Origin: Methylobacterium sp. 77
GTDB taxonomy: Bacteria > Pseudomonadota > Alphaproteobacteria > Rhizobiales > Beijerinckiaceae
Assembly (NCBI RefSeq): GCF_000372825.1
Contig: NZ_KB910516.1
Coordinates: 4,344,011 to 4,408,010, forward strand
Length of the DNA: 64,000 bases
Direction: 5' to 3'
The notes beneath the pieces were generated by a model. It worked only from the letters and a program-made list of their open reading frames with translations, made no database searches and was not told the origin of the DNA. Made by a program: the position numbers and the translations under genes. Shown here piece by piece: positions 28,310-37,189 of this stretch; position 1 is the stretch's first letter, and every line of letters begins with the position of its first letter.

Positions 28310-30400
28310 ATGCACTCCCTGCGCGCCACCGCCCGCATCGCCGCCGCACTGGTACTCGCGGCCTTCGGCATCCTGTTCCTGAACTACGTCGTGCTCTCGA
28401 CGGACAAGGCCCGGGCCTATCGCGACCTCGACCCCGGCCTCAGCGAATGCCGAGACGGGCTCGCGCAGGGCTGGACGATCCTGGCCGATACCGGCCGCGA
28501 GACGTTACGAAAGGCGATACCGCCTGACGGCGATGGATGGTTCGATGCCAGCAACGACGAGAGCGCCGTCATCGCTGCGGATACGCGCTGGGCGACGCGG
28601 CTGCGCTGCGCCCTGCAGCGCCACGTCGTCCCGGCCCGCGAGCAGGGCGGACGGGACCTCGCCTACCACCTCGGCTTCATCGAATTCCAGGAGGACGGCG
28701 AGCCCTACGCCCTCGTATCCCGCGAAGGGGCGAGCGACGCGGCCATAGACAGCGCGATGCTGCGCCACGCCATGGAAAACGAGATGCAGGCCAAGGGCAT
28801 GCCGGCCACCATGGTCAAGCCCGTCATCACCCAGCTCGATGCCCTGAAGAAGCATCTCTCCACCGGCTCGCACTACGTGATCGCCTTTATCCACGGCTGG
28901 CGACACGACGCCCGGATCGGCGACGGCAACGTGGCGGATCTGCGCCTCTATGCGGCCCACGCCGCCCGTTTCCTCGCTCAGCGCTGCCCGAGCGACCCGA
29001 GCGTCTGCGATATGGACGTCACGGCGATCTATATCGGCTGGCGCGGCGCCCGCGTCGACGAGCGCGGCTTGCGGACTTGGTTTGGCGATACGCTCGGCGG
29101 CGTCTTCGGCGACCTGTCGGCCGGGGCCACCCTGTTCGACCGGAAGCCCGTGAGCGAGGCGATCGCGCCCGCGGCCATCTCGGCCCTGCGCACGATCGAA
29201 AGTACGCTCAGCGCTCCGGGCACCCACAACAAGCTCATCGTGGCCGGGCACAGCCTCGGCGGCAACATGCTCGCGACCGGGCTCAAGGACGATGTCGTCA
29301 AGGCGGTGCGCCGCCACCGCTTCGGAGAGACGCTGCTGCCGGTGCTCGGCAACCTCGTGGTGCTGATCAATCCAGCCTCCGAGGCGAGCAAGTGGACCGC
29401 GATCCAGCGCGAGGTCTGGACCAAGCTGGCCGATTATGCGGACGCGCACACGCCGGCCTCCGAGGTCGTGCGCGACGATGATTATTTCCCGACCGATCAA
29501 CGGCCGGTCCTCATGTCGGTGACGGCGGCCCTAGCCTTCCCGGCGGGCGGACTGCGGCCCGGCGATTGCGCCTGGATCGGCCTCGATGTCGAGGACGCCT
29601 TCGCCGCGGCCCGGCGGAAAATCCGGAGCCGGCTCTCCGCGACGGACAGCATGTTCGATTCGGGCGTCGACTACGACTGGGCGACCCACGACCTGTTTCC
29701 CACCTTCAAATCGGATTTTCGCCCGGCGGCGGCCTTCCTCGATCGAGTGGCGGCGCGGTTCGAGGGCCGCCAGCCCCGCGGCGAGAGTTGCACGGCCCCA
29801 CCTCCCGTTGGCCTCGCGGCTGGTCTGCTGACACTTCCTCTTCGTACCTTGTCGCTGCTCGCCGCGACCTTCCCGTTCCAGAACACCGCGCGGGAAGATA
29901 CCCATACCATCGGCAACTTCGATCCGCCGCGGCCGGCGGCCGGCGTACTCGCTGATGCTCAGCCCTCGGCTGCACCCTTCGGCACCACCCACGAACTCAT
30001 GGGTCTCGACGCCCGCGGCCTCGAACGGCATCACTCCTACGCGACGTTGGCGGATGCGGCCATCGATTGCCCACGCTCCGACCATTGGTTGACCCGTGCG
30101 CGGCTGGCGCGCGCCGACCAGCGCGGCAATTTCTGGGATAGCTCTGATCTGGCGCGCGGCCGGTCCGGCGAGATCGCTCCGGCCGCGCGCTTCCTGCACG
30201 GCCTGCAGTTGACCGGCATCGCGCCGATCACCCGCCCCAACGATCCGTTCTGGAACGTCCGCGCCTTCGATAACGCCCTCTCGCGCCACGACGGCTACCG
30301 GCTGTCCTCATTCATCTGCGCCCTGAACCAGCTGGTCATGGACGACATCACCGATTCGCCGTCGTTGATGAGCGATCACCGAAACAATCTGGCCCCATAG
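28310..30400 (+). CDS. Membrane-anchored alpha/beta hydrolase-like protein, role unknown
   Basis: A 696-residue protein. The start at the ATG at 28310 puts one membrane helix at about residues 10-28 (IAAALVLAAFGILFLNYVVL); an upstream in-frame start at 28229 would add 27 mostly basic residues. The periplasmic part contains HYVIAFIHGWRHDARIGDG (the oxyanion-type His-Gly of esterases), AIYIGWRGARVDERG, and a nucleophile elbow AGHSLGGNML with Ser315. The region resembles the DUF900/lipase-like fold. The C-terminal 250 residues carry no motif I recognise and many Asp and His. Likely an envelope serine hydrolase; its substrate cannot be told. Confidence 0.65.
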   Translation: MHSLRATARIAAALVLAAFGILFLNYVVLSTDKARAYRDLDPGLSECRDGLAQGWTILADTGRETLRKAIPPDGDGWFDASNDESAVIAADTRWATRLRCALQRHVVPAREQGGRDLAYHLGFIEFQEDGEPYALVSREGASDAAIDSAMLRHAMENEMQAKGMPATMVKPVITQLDALKKHLSTGSHYVIAFIHGWRHDARIGDGNVADLRLYAAHAARFLAQRCPSDPSVCDMDVTAIYIGWRGARVDERGLRTWFGDTLGGVFGDLSAGATLFDRKPVSEAIAPAAISALRTIESTLSAPGTHNKLIVAGHSLGGNMLATGLKDDVVKAVRRHRFGETLLPVLGNLVVLINPASEASKWTAIQREVWTKLADYADAHTPASEVVRDDDYFPTDQRPVLMSVTAALAFPAGGLRPGDCAWIGLDVEDAFAAARRKIRSRLSATDSMFDSGVDYDWATHDLFPTFKSDFRPAAAFLDRVAARFEGRQPRGESCTAPPPVGLAAGLLTLPLRTLSLLAATFPFQNTAREDTHTIGNFDPPRPAAGVLADAQPSAAPFGTTHELMGLDARGLERHHSYATLADAAIDCPRSDHWLTRARLARADQRGNFWDSSDLARGRSGEIAPAARFLHGLQLTGIAPITRPNDPFWNVRAFDNALSRHDGYRLSSFICALNQLVMDDITDSPSLMSDHRNNLAP

Positions 30401-30401
30401 G

Positions 30402-30424
30402 ATCTGCCGTGAACGGCAGATTTC
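30402..30424 (+). terminator. Intrinsic terminator after the hydrolase gene
   Basis: ATCTGCCG (30402-30409), loop TGAA, CGGCAGAT (30414-30421), then TTTC. It starts one base after the hydrolase stop codon and lies just before the convergent ABM-family gene. Confidence 0.7.
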
Positions 30425-30439
30425 TCGAGTGTTCGTCCC

Positions 30440-30742
30440 CTACAGCGTCTTCGCCTCGATCCGGTTGAGATAGTGGAATTCGGGCGCGCGCACTCCCGCG
30501 ACGCGGCGGATCTCGACCAGTTCCGGGGATTCGAAGAAGGCGCGCGCCGCTGCCAGGGATGTCCAGTGGGAGAAGTGCACCACGCGTCTCTCCTCGGTCT
30601 CGAAGGCCAGCAGCTGATACGCGATCTCGCCGGCCTGCCGCCGGATCGTCGCGGCATCGTCGAACACGACCTTCCATCGGGCGTAGTCTTCCACCTCGTG
30701 GATGATCAGGACGGCGGCATGGTCGTGAGTGCTGGATGGCAT
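30440..30742 (-). CDS. ABM-family (dimeric alpha-beta barrel) protein
   Basis: A 100-residue protein of the antibiotic biosynthesis monooxygenase-like superfamily: VLIIHEVEDYARWKVVFDD near the start, a second strand YQLLAFETEERRVVHFSHWT, and helix LAAARAFFESPELVEIRR. These small dimers often modify reactive metabolites or quinones, but many have no known activity. The ATG at 30742 is chosen over a GTG six codons upstream. It follows prmA by 40 bases on the same strand. Confidence 0.7.
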   Translation of the reverse strand: MPSSTHDHAAVLIIHEVEDYARWKVVFDDAATIRRQAGEIAYQLLAFETEERRVVHFSHWTSLAAARAFFESPELVEIRRVAGVRAPEFHYLNRIEAKTL

Positions 30743-30782
30743 GAACGACACTGTCCTCACCGTCTTGCCGAGGGGACGCCGG

Positions 30783-31700
30783 TCAGAGGCGCCGTGCCGC
30801 CGCCCCGCCGCGCTTGAGCACCAGGGTCGCCCAGCCTTCGATCAGGCCGTGCGCTGCGAGGTGGAAGCCGCGATGGCGGTAGGTCGAGAGCACGCCCGGC
30901 ACGTCGCGCTCGATCAGGCCCGACAGGATCAGCACGCCGCGATCGGCCACCGTCGCCGTCAGTGAGGGGGCCAGGCGCTTCAGCGGCCGGGCGAGGATGT
31001 TGGCGAACACCACGTCGAAGCGGCGGCTGCGGTTCGCGCTGGCGTGCCGCACGCCGGGGCCGACATAGAGCCGGACGAGGCCGCCGAGACCGTTGAGCCG
31101 GGCATTGCCCTTCGCGGTCCAGACCGCCTCGGGGTCGAGATCGCCGGCATGGACCGGCTGGTGCAGGGCCTTGGCCGCCGCGAAGGCGAGGATGCCGGTG
31201 CCGGTGCCGACGTCCAGCACATGCGCCGGGCGGCCCTTCTTCATGATGCCGACGAAGGCCTTGAGGCAGCCCAGAGTGGTGCCGTGATGGCCGGTGCCGA
31301 AGGCCAGGGCCGCCTCGATCTCGATGGCGAGGTCGTTGGGCCGGATGGTGTGGCGGTCATGCGAGCCGTGGACGAGGAAGCGTCCGGCACGGACGGGATT
31401 CAACCCTTCGAGGGAAGCGCGGACCCAGTCCTGCTGGTCGATGGTCTCGAACACGGCCGTATCCGCCTGCTCGCCCACCAGCGGGCGGATCAGGTCACGC
31501 ACCATCTCCTCGTCCGGGGCCTCGGCGAAATAGGCCTCCAGCCGCCAGGTCCTGCCGTCCTCGGCCTCGAAAGCGGCGACCGCCGTCTCGGTCGGATCGA
31601 ACATCTCGCCGATGATGTCGGTCATGGCGCGCGCCGACCTCTCATCGGTGAGGAGGCGCAGCACATGGGTCGGGCGGTTGGGGTGAAGGCCTTCGAGCAT
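30783..31700 (-). CDS. prmA: Ribosomal protein L11 methyltransferase
   Basis: A 305-residue SAM-dependent enzyme that methylates ribosomal protein L11. The central AdoMet motif is HVLDVGTGTGILAFAAAKAL near residue 165, preceded by AFGTGHHGTTLGCLKAF, which is the characteristic PrmA loop, and followed by VVFANILARPLKRLAP, the motif IV equivalent of the NPPY region. The N-terminal substrate-recognition domain is present. It is the first gene of a two-gene unit with the ABM-family gene. Confidence 0.93.
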   Translation of the reverse strand: MLEGLHPNRPTHVLRLLTDERSARAMTDIIGEMFDPTETAVAAFEAEDGRTWRLEAYFAEAPDEEMVRDLIRPLVGEQADTAVFETIDQQDWVRASLEGLNPVRAGRFLVHGSHDRHTIRPNDLAIEIEAALAFGTGHHGTTLGCLKAFVGIMKKGRPAHVLDVGTGTGILAFAAAKALHQPVHAGDLDPEAVWTAKGNARLNGLGGLVRLYVGPGVRHASANRSRRFDVVFANILARPLKRLAPSLTATVADRGVLILSGLIERDVPGVLSTYRHRGFHLAAHGLIEGWATLVLKRGGAAARRL

Positions 31701-32154
31701 GATGCGGGCTCTAGCATCCGTGAGGATTCACCGCCACCATCGCGGAACCCGGCTCGGGCCTTCGCGTTTTACTGCGCTTCTCCTGTCGTCCCCGTGGCGT
31801 TCGTGGGTGCGTTGTTGAGTACGAACCAGAAGAAAAACATGCGCCGGGCCCCCGTGGCCATCGTCGGCAAGAGGACGGCCAGACGTCTCCGCGCGAGCGG
31901 AGGGTCGGGCCTGCTCGATTCCGAGCCGAATTTCGAGCCGGTTCCGGGCTCGATGCTGGTGCTCCTGAGCCGGCTCCATCGCGCCGAGCGCCCGGCCCCT
32001 CCCGAGGACGATCCGTCCATGCCGTGATCGGCGCGACGAATCCGTGCTATCGACGCCTTCGTCACGCCGATCGCTTCGGCCAGGGGAATGCGCGCGCCCA
32101 TGATCCAGAGATACGGCCCGCGCTTCGTCGAGACTCCGACCTGACCGGCGGCCC
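31701..32154. other. Divergent intergenic region between prmA and modB
   Basis: No gene supported. Open frames exist on both strands but have no domain, no good start and arginine-rich composition. The region must contain the promoters of prmA and modBC. I see no clear ModE-type palindrome. Confidence 0.4.
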
Positions 32155-32847
32155 GTGCTCGATCTCACACCCGACGAATGGATCGCCATCGGCCTCAGCC
32201 TGAAAGTCGCCTGCGCGGCGACGCTGGCGAGTCTCGCCCCCGGCCTCGGCATCGCCATGCTTCTGGCGCGAGGGCGTTTCCCCGGCCGCGCGCTCCTCGA
32301 CGGGCTGGTCCACCTGCCGCTGATCCTGCCTCCCGTGGTGACGGGCTATCTGCTGCTGCTGTCCTTCGGGCGGCGCGGTACGCTCGGCGCGGCCCTCGCC
32401 GAGGTCGGGATCGTGTTCTCGTTCCGCTGGACCGGGGCGGCCCTGGCCTGCGCCATCATGGGCTTCCCGCTGATGGTCCGGGCGATGCGCCTCTCGATCG
32501 AGGCCGTCGACCGGCGCCTCGAACAGGCGGCGTCCACCCTCGGAGCCCGCCCGAGCGCGGTCTTCCTCACCGTCACCCTGCCGCTCGCCATGCCCGGCAT
32601 CCTCGCCGGTGCGGTCCTGGCCTTCGCCAAGGCGATGGGCGAGTTCGGCGCCACCATCACCTTCGTCTCGAACATCCCCGGCGAGACCCAGACGCTGCCC
32701 TCCGCGATCTACACGCTGACGCAGGTGCCGGGCGGGGAAGGCGGGGCGCTGCGCCTCACCCTGATCTCCGTGGCCCTGTCGATGACGGCCCTTCTCGTGT
32801 CGGAACTGCTCGCCCGCCGCCTCGGTCGCCGGCTCGGTGCGGGGTGA
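32155..32847 (+). CDS. modB: Molybdate ABC transporter permease ModB
   Basis: A 230-residue membrane permease starting with GTG. Five to six helices are evident, and the ABC-interaction EAA loop reads EQAASTLGARPSAVFLTVTL near residue 125, followed by the GEFGATITFVSNIPGETQTL signature that is specific to ModB-type permeases. The modC ATP-binding gene follows after 8 bases. No modA binding-protein gene lies upstream or downstream in the window. Confidence 0.92.
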   Translation: MLDLTPDEWIAIGLSLKVACAATLASLAPGLGIAMLLARGRFPGRALLDGLVHLPLILPPVVTGYLLLLSFGRRGTLGAALAEVGIVFSFRWTGAALACAIMGFPLMVRAMRLSIEAVDRRLEQAASTLGARPSAVFLTVTLPLAMPGILAGAVLAFAKAMGEFGATITFVSNIPGETQTLPSAIYTLTQVPGGEGGALRLTLISVALSMTALLVSELLARRLGRRLGAG

Positions 32848-32855
32848 GGACGCCG

Positions 32856-33977
32856 ATGCTCACGCCTCCCACCCTCGATATCGACGTCTCGCTCACGCGC
32901 GGTGCCTTCCGCCTCGATGTCGGCTTCACCGCAGGCGCGGGCCTCACCGCCCTGTTCGGCCGTTCGGGCTCGGGCAAGACCACGATCATCGATCTCATCG
33001 CCGGGCTGGCGCGCCCCGCATCCGGCCGCATCGTCGTCTCGGGCGAGACGCTCCTCGACACGGAGCGCGGCATCGCCGTCCCGGCCCATCGCCGGCGCAT
33101 CGGCGTCGTGTTCCAGCAGGCGCGGCTGATGCCGCATCTCTCGGTGCGCCGAAATCTCGTCTACGGCCGTGCCTTCGCGCGCGACCGCCGGGACGGGATC
33201 GGCTTCGACGGTGTGGTCGAGCTCCTGGGCATCGGCCATCTCCTCGAACGCCGGCCGGCCGGCCTTTCGGGCGGCGAGGCACAGCGGGTGGCGATCGGCC
33301 GGGCCCTGCTCAGCCGGCCGCGGCTCCTGCTCATGGACGAGCCTCTCGCCGCCCTCGACGAGGCGCGCAAGGCCGAGATCCTCCCTTACATCGAGCGCCT
33401 GCGCGACGAGGCGGGACTGCCCATCGTCTATGTCAGCCACGCGGTCTCGGAAGTGGCGCGGCTCGCGCGCACCATCGTCGTGCTGGAGGCCGGCCGCGTC
33501 GCCGCAATCGGTGATGCCGATATGGTGCTGCGGCGTACCGACCTCCTCGCCGCACAGGAGGCGGAGGCCGGCGCGATCCTCGACATGGTGGTGGTGGAGA
33601 ACGACGATTCTACCGGCCTGACGCGGCTGTCCGGCCGGGCCGGCCACCTCTCGGTTCCCCGCCTGACGCGCAGCATCGGCACCGCCGTGCGGGTCCGCGT
33701 GCCGGCGCGCGACGTCCTGATCGCCACGCAGCGGCCGGTGGGTTTGAGCGCGCGCAACCTGCTCGAAGGCCGCGTCGTCTCGATCCAGGCGCTCGGCGAG
33801 GCCGCCGCCATGGTCGAGATCGACTGCAACGGCGCCGTGCTCGCCGCCCGCCTGACCCGCGCCTCGGTCGACGACCTCGCCCTGGTGCCCGGCCGGGCCG
33901 TCTACGCCGTGGTGAAAAGCGTGGCCTTCGATCCCCAGGGCGTCGGAACGGTTCAGCCGGACGCGGTGGAGATCTGA
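32856..33977 (+). CDS. modC: Molybdate ABC transporter ATP-binding protein ModC
   Basis: A 373-residue ATPase that powers ModB. Walker A is LFGRSGSGKTTIIDLIAGL (about residues 32-50), the signature motif LSGGEAQRVAIGRALL, and Walker B LLLMDEPLAALDEARK. The C-terminal third ends with a molybdate-binding TOBE-type domain (SARNLLEGRVVSIQALGEAA, near residue 300). The ATG at 32856 is 8 bases after the modB stop; the apparent longer frame upstream is the +2 shadow of modB. Confidence 0.93.
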   Translation: MLTPPTLDIDVSLTRGAFRLDVGFTAGAGLTALFGRSGSGKTTIIDLIAGLARPASGRIVVSGETLLDTERGIAVPAHRRRIGVVFQQARLMPHLSVRRNLVYGRAFARDRRDGIGFDGVVELLGIGHLLERRPAGLSGGEAQRVAIGRALLSRPRLLLMDEPLAALDEARKAEILPYIERLRDEAGLPIVYVSHAVSEVARLARTIVVLEAGRVAAIGDADMVLRRTDLLAAQEAEAGAILDMVVVENDDSTGLTRLSGRAGHLSVPRLTRSIGTAVRVRVPARDVLIATQRPVGLSARNLLEGRVVSIQALGEAAAMVEIDCNGAVLAARLTRASVDDLALVPGRAVYAVVKSVAFDPQGVGTVQPDAVEI

Positions 33978-34135
33978 CCGCGCATCGACGGAACCGTTAA
34001 AAATCGACTCCTCGCCGTAGCGATGTCTTCAGCATCCCCGTGGGCAATGGTGGGGAACGGGGACATCTTAAGGACCGATTCACCGACGGCGTCGTTTCTG
34101 GTTGCATGCCACGACCAGATGAGGAGCGGCGTAAC

Positions 34136-34513
34136 ATGGCGATCTCACCACTCGGCGCCCTCCCACCGGTGCGCACCTCTCTGCCCGTCCAGAGCGCGAT
34201 CCAGCCGATTCAACCCGTCACCGCGCCGGCGCCCCTGGCCCCGGCGGTGAAGGTGGATATCCAGTCGGGCGACAGGCCTCTCGGAGGACGCGTCGCCAAG
34301 GCGGCGAACGAGGACAAGGCCGTCGAGCAGAACACCCAGCGGATACGGATCGATCAGGACACCAAGGCGGTGGTCTATCAGGTCGTCGACCCGAATTCGG
34401 GAGACGTAGTGGTCCAGTTGCCGGATGCCGTCGTGCTGAAGGCGCGTGCTTACGCCCAGGCCGCCGCCGCGAAGGCCGAGAAACCGGAGCAGCCTTTCGA
34501 GAAGACCGCCTGA
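34136..34513 (+). CDS. FlaG-like flagellar protein
   Basis: A 125-residue protein with a Pro-rich first half (LPVQSAIQPIQPVTAPAPLA) and a compact C-terminal domain, IRIDQDTKAVVYQVVDPNSG then DVVVQLPDAVVLKARAYA. This matches the short conserved block of FlaG-type proteins, where a D-x-x-T/S-G-x-V-V-x-Q-L/I-P pattern is typical. GAGGAG is 8 bases before the ATG at 34136. It lies next to the flagellin genes, convergent with them, supporting a role in filament length or secretion. The name is inferred from this pattern. Confidence 0.6.
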   Translation: MAISPLGALPPVRTSLPVQSAIQPIQPVTAPAPLAPAVKVDIQSGDRPLGGRVAKAANEDKAVEQNTQRIRIDQDTKAVVYQVVDPNSGDVVVQLPDAVVLKARAYAQAAAAKAEKPEQPFEKTA

Positions 34514-34540
34514 AGCGACTTCTGACGGACCGAAAGCGAA

Positions 34541-34581
34541 CGAAACAAGGGCCGAAGCGGTGCGCTTCGGCCCTTGTTTCG
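34541..34581. terminator. Strong bidirectional terminator
   Basis: A perfect 19-bp stem (34541-34559 with 34563-34581) with a 3-base GTG loop. The arm ends in AAACAAGG/CCTTGTTT, giving T-rich ends in both directions. It lies between the FlaG-like gene and the convergent flagellin. Confidence 0.85.
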
Positions 34582-34601
34582 TGTCTGGCGGATCTTCTGA
34601 C

Positions 34602-35819
34602 TCAGCGGAGAAGCTGGAGCACGCCCTGCTGGGCCTGGTTCGCGAGCGAGAGGGCCGAGATACCGAGCGACTGGCGGGTGGTCAGAGCCTGTGAGTTCGC
34701 GGCTTCCTCGTTGAGATCGGCGTCGGTGAGGTTCGCCGAGCCGGTATCCAGCACGTTGATGATGTTCTTCGTGAAGTCCTGGCGGTTCTGGACGACCGAC
34801 AGGTTCGAGCCGAAGGTCGAGGCCTGGGAGCGAAGCGTGTCGGTTGCCGAACCCAGTTCCTTCGCCGTCGCCTTGATGTCGGCATCGAGGAGGAAGTTGC
34901 CGCGATTGGTCTGATTGGCCGCAGCGGCCGTGGCGGAGGTGCTGTTCAGCGAGGTCAGGTCGAGGCCGCTCGAGGTGGCGTCGACGCCCTGGACACTGAG
35001 GTTGGACGTGTCCTTCTCGTTGAACTGGATGTTCAGCTTGTTCGAGTCGTCGGCGCTGCTGAGCAGGTTGACGCCGTTGAAGCTGGCATCGCGTGCGAGC
35101 TGGTCGATCTGGGTCAGCAGGGCGTTGTACTGCTCCGAGAGGGCCTTGCGGCTCGATACGCCGATCACGGCCAGGTCGGCGCTTTGCTTCACGTTCTTGT
35201 CGAGGCCGGTTCCGTAATAGTCGGTGCCGGCGCTATCCGCGGTACCGGCCGAGAAGCCCAGAGCGGTCTGGTCGGTGGAGGCCTGGAATTCGATGTCGGA
35301 GGCCGCGTTGAGCACCAGCTTGGTGCCGGTGGTGTCCTTCGAGAAGATCGACGAACCGGCAGCGGTGTTCAGGGTGGCGATGGCGGTGTCGATCGACGCG
35401 CTTGTCGCGATGGTGGCGGTCTTCTCGGCGCCGTTGACGTAGAACGTCACGGCCGTTGCTGCCGACGTCGAAGCGGCGAAAGCCGTCGAGGCGGTGCCGC
35501 TGGTGTTGAGCTGGGTCGCGAGCGCCTGAGAGGTCAGCGACTTGGCCTGGTCGACGAGCTTCTGGATCGAGGTGATGCCCTGGTTGGCAGCCTGAATGGT
35601 CTGGATGCCGTTCGAGATACCGTCGAGGAGGCCGCCGAGATCGCCCGAGCGGGAGTTCAGGGACTGCGCCGTGAAGAAGTTGACCGGGTTGTCCAGCGCC
35701 GAAGAGACCTTCTTGCCGGTGGCGAGACGGTTCTGGGTGAGAGCCGTCAGGGCCGACGTATCCTGCAGCGAGAGCAGGTTCTGGCGCGTAGCTGCGGAAA
35801 GGGTAACGTCGGTTGCCAT
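34602..35819 (-). CDS. Flagellin (copy 1)
   Basis: A 405-residue filament subunit, exported by the flagellar secretion system. The D0/D1 N-terminal helices (LSAATRQNLLSLQDTSALTA, NRLATGKKVSSALDNPVNFF, GISNGIQTIQAANQGITSIQ) and the C-terminal helices (NRQDFTKNIINVLDTGSANL, QSLGISALSLANQAQQGVLQ) are conserved; the central domain is shortened. By eye it differs from copy 2 at about 45 of 405 positions, mainly in the middle and at the extreme N-terminus. It is a separate transcript with its own upstream region. Confidence 0.94.
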   Translation of the reverse strand: MATDVTLSAATRQNLLSLQDTSALTALTQNRLATGKKVSSALDNPVNFFTAQSLNSRSGDLGGLLDGISNGIQTIQAANQGITSIQKLVDQAKSLTSQALATQLNTSGTASTAFAASTSAATAVTFYVNGAEKTATIATSASIDTAIATLNTAAGSSIFSKDTTGTKLVLNAASDIEFQASTDQTALGFSAGTADSAGTDYYGTGLDKNVKQSADLAVIGVSSRKALSEQYNALLTQIDQLARDASFNGVNLLSSADDSNKLNIQFNEKDTSNLSVQGVDATSSGLDLTSLNSTSATAAAANQTNRGNFLLDADIKATAKELGSATDTLRSQASTFGSNLSVVQNRQDFTKNIINVLDTGSANLTDADLNEEAANSQALTTRQSLGISALSLANQAQQGVLQLLR

Positions 35820-35848
35820 GGATCAGATCCATCTGATTGACAGTGAGA

Positions 35849-35892
35849 GTTAACGTTAATCAATCATGTCTCCGTTTCCGCTTAGTTAACGT
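35849..35892 (-). promoter_or_regulatory. Paired GTTAACGT motifs upstream of flagellin copy 1
   Basis: GTTAACGT occurs at 35849-35856 and again at 35885-35892, 36 bases apart, in the short AT-rich region before the flagellin start at 35819. The first copy continues as GTTAACGTTAA and is partly palindromic. The spacing suggests a pair of regulator sites, but the regulator is unknown and the motif was not found in front of copy 2. Confidence 0.35.
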
Positions 35893-35897
35893 AAGCA

Positions 35898-35933
35898 CAA
35901 AAAGAGACGGCCGGGCTTTCGCCCGACCGTCTC
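35898..35933 (-). terminator. Intrinsic terminator of flagellin copy 2
   Basis: On the minus strand 35933-35921 pairs with 35916-35904 (13-bp stem with one mismatch, GAAA-type loop) followed by TTTTT (plus-strand A run at about 35899-35903). It ends the copy 2 transcript before copy 1's own promoter. Confidence 0.8.
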
Positions 35934-35971
35934 CTTTTGGATGGTTCTCGCGTTCTTGGTCGTCGGGCGGA

Positions 35972-37189
35972 TCAGCGGAGGAGCTGAAGGACGCCCTGCT
36001 GAGCCTGGTTCGCGAGCGAGAGCGCCGAGATACCGAGCGACTGACGGGTGGTCAGGGCCTGGGAGTTCGCGGCTTCCTCGTTGAGGTCGGCGTCGGTGAG
36101 GTTGGCGGCGCCGGTATCGAGGACGTTGATCAGGTTCTTCGAGAAGTCCTGACGGTTCTGCACCACCGACAGGTTCGAACCGAAGGTCGAGGCCTTGGAG
36201 CGAAGCGCGTCGGTTGCCGCACCCAGGTCCTTTGCCGTGGCCTTGATGTCGGCGTCGAGGAGGAAGCTGCCGCGGTTGGTCTGGTTGGCCGCAGCGGCCG
36301 TGGTCGAGGTGCCCGTTAGCGCCGAGAGACCGAGACCGCTGGAGGTGACGTCCACGCCCTGCACGTCGAGGCTCGAAGTGCCCTTCTCGTTGAACTGGAT
36401 GTTCAGCTTGTTGGTGTCTTCCTTGCTGCTGAGCAGGTTGACGCCGTTGAAGCTGGCATCTCGCGCGAGCTGATCGATCTGGGTCAGCAGGGCGTTGTAC
36501 TGCTCCGAGAGGGCCTTGCGGCTCTCTACGCCGGTCGTGACCAGGTCGGCGCTCTGCTTCACGTTCTTGTCGAGGCCGGTTCCGTAATAGTCGGTGCCGG
36601 CGCTATCCGCGGTACCAGCCGAGAAGCCCAGAGCGGTCTGGTCGGTAGAGGCCTGGAATTCGATGTCGGAGGAGGCATTGAGCACCAGCTTCGTGCCGGT
36701 GGTGTCTTTCGAGAAGACCGATGATCCTGCAGCGGTGTTCAAGGTGGCGATGGCAGCGTCGATCGTCGCGCTCGTAGCGATAGAGGCGGTCTTCTCGGCG
36801 CCGTTGACGTAGAACGTCACGGCCGTTGCGGCCGACGTCGAAGCGGCGAAAGCCGTCGAGGCGGTCCCGGTCGTGGTGATCTGCGTGGCGAGCGCCTGGG
36901 AGGTGATCGATTTCGCCTGATCAGCCAGCTTCTGGATCGAGGTGAGGCCCGTATTGGCAGCCTGAATGGTCTGAATGCCGTTCGAGATACCGTCGAGGAG
37001 GCCGCCGAGATCGCCGGAGCGGGACGTCAGGGACTGCGAGGTGAAGAAGTTGACAGGGTTGTCCAGGGCCGACGAAACCTTCTTGCCGGTGGCAAGGCGG
37101 TTCTGGGTGTTGGAGGTCAGCGCCGAGGTGTTCTGCAGCGAGAGCAGGTTCTGGCGGGTAGCGGCGGAAAGGGTAACCGAAGAAGACAT
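35972..37189 (-). CDS. Flagellin (copy 2)
   Basis: A 405-residue tandem paralogue of copy 1, of identical length and about 89% identical. Long stretches of the middle (for example around 36580-36850 versus 35210-35480) are nearly identical at the DNA level, indicating gene conversion or recent duplication. The terminal helices that build the filament core are fully conserved. It has its own upstream region and terminator. Confidence 0.94.
   Translation of the reverse strand: MSSSVTLSAATRQNLLSLQNTSALTSNTQNRLATGKKVSSALDNPVNFFTSQSLTSRSGDLGGLLDGISNGIQTIQAANTGLTSIQKLADQAKSITSQALATQITTTGTASTAFAASTSAATAVTFYVNGAEKTASIATSATIDAAIATLNTAAGSSVFSKDTTGTKLVLNASSDIEFQASTDQTALGFSAGTADSAGTDYYGTGLDKNVKQSADLVTTGVESRKALSEQYNALLTQIDQLARDASFNGVNLLSSKEDTNKLNIQFNEKGTSSLDVQGVDVTSSGLGLSALTGTSTTAAAANQTNRGSFLLDADIKATAKDLGAATDALRSKASTFGSNLSVVQNRQDFSKNLINVLDTGAANLTDADLNEEAANSQALTTRQSLGISALSLANQAQQGVLQLLR

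Noticed and set aside
31769-32101. Minus-strand 110-codon frame between prmA and modB
   Set aside because: No recognisable domain and a composition like noncoding DNA.
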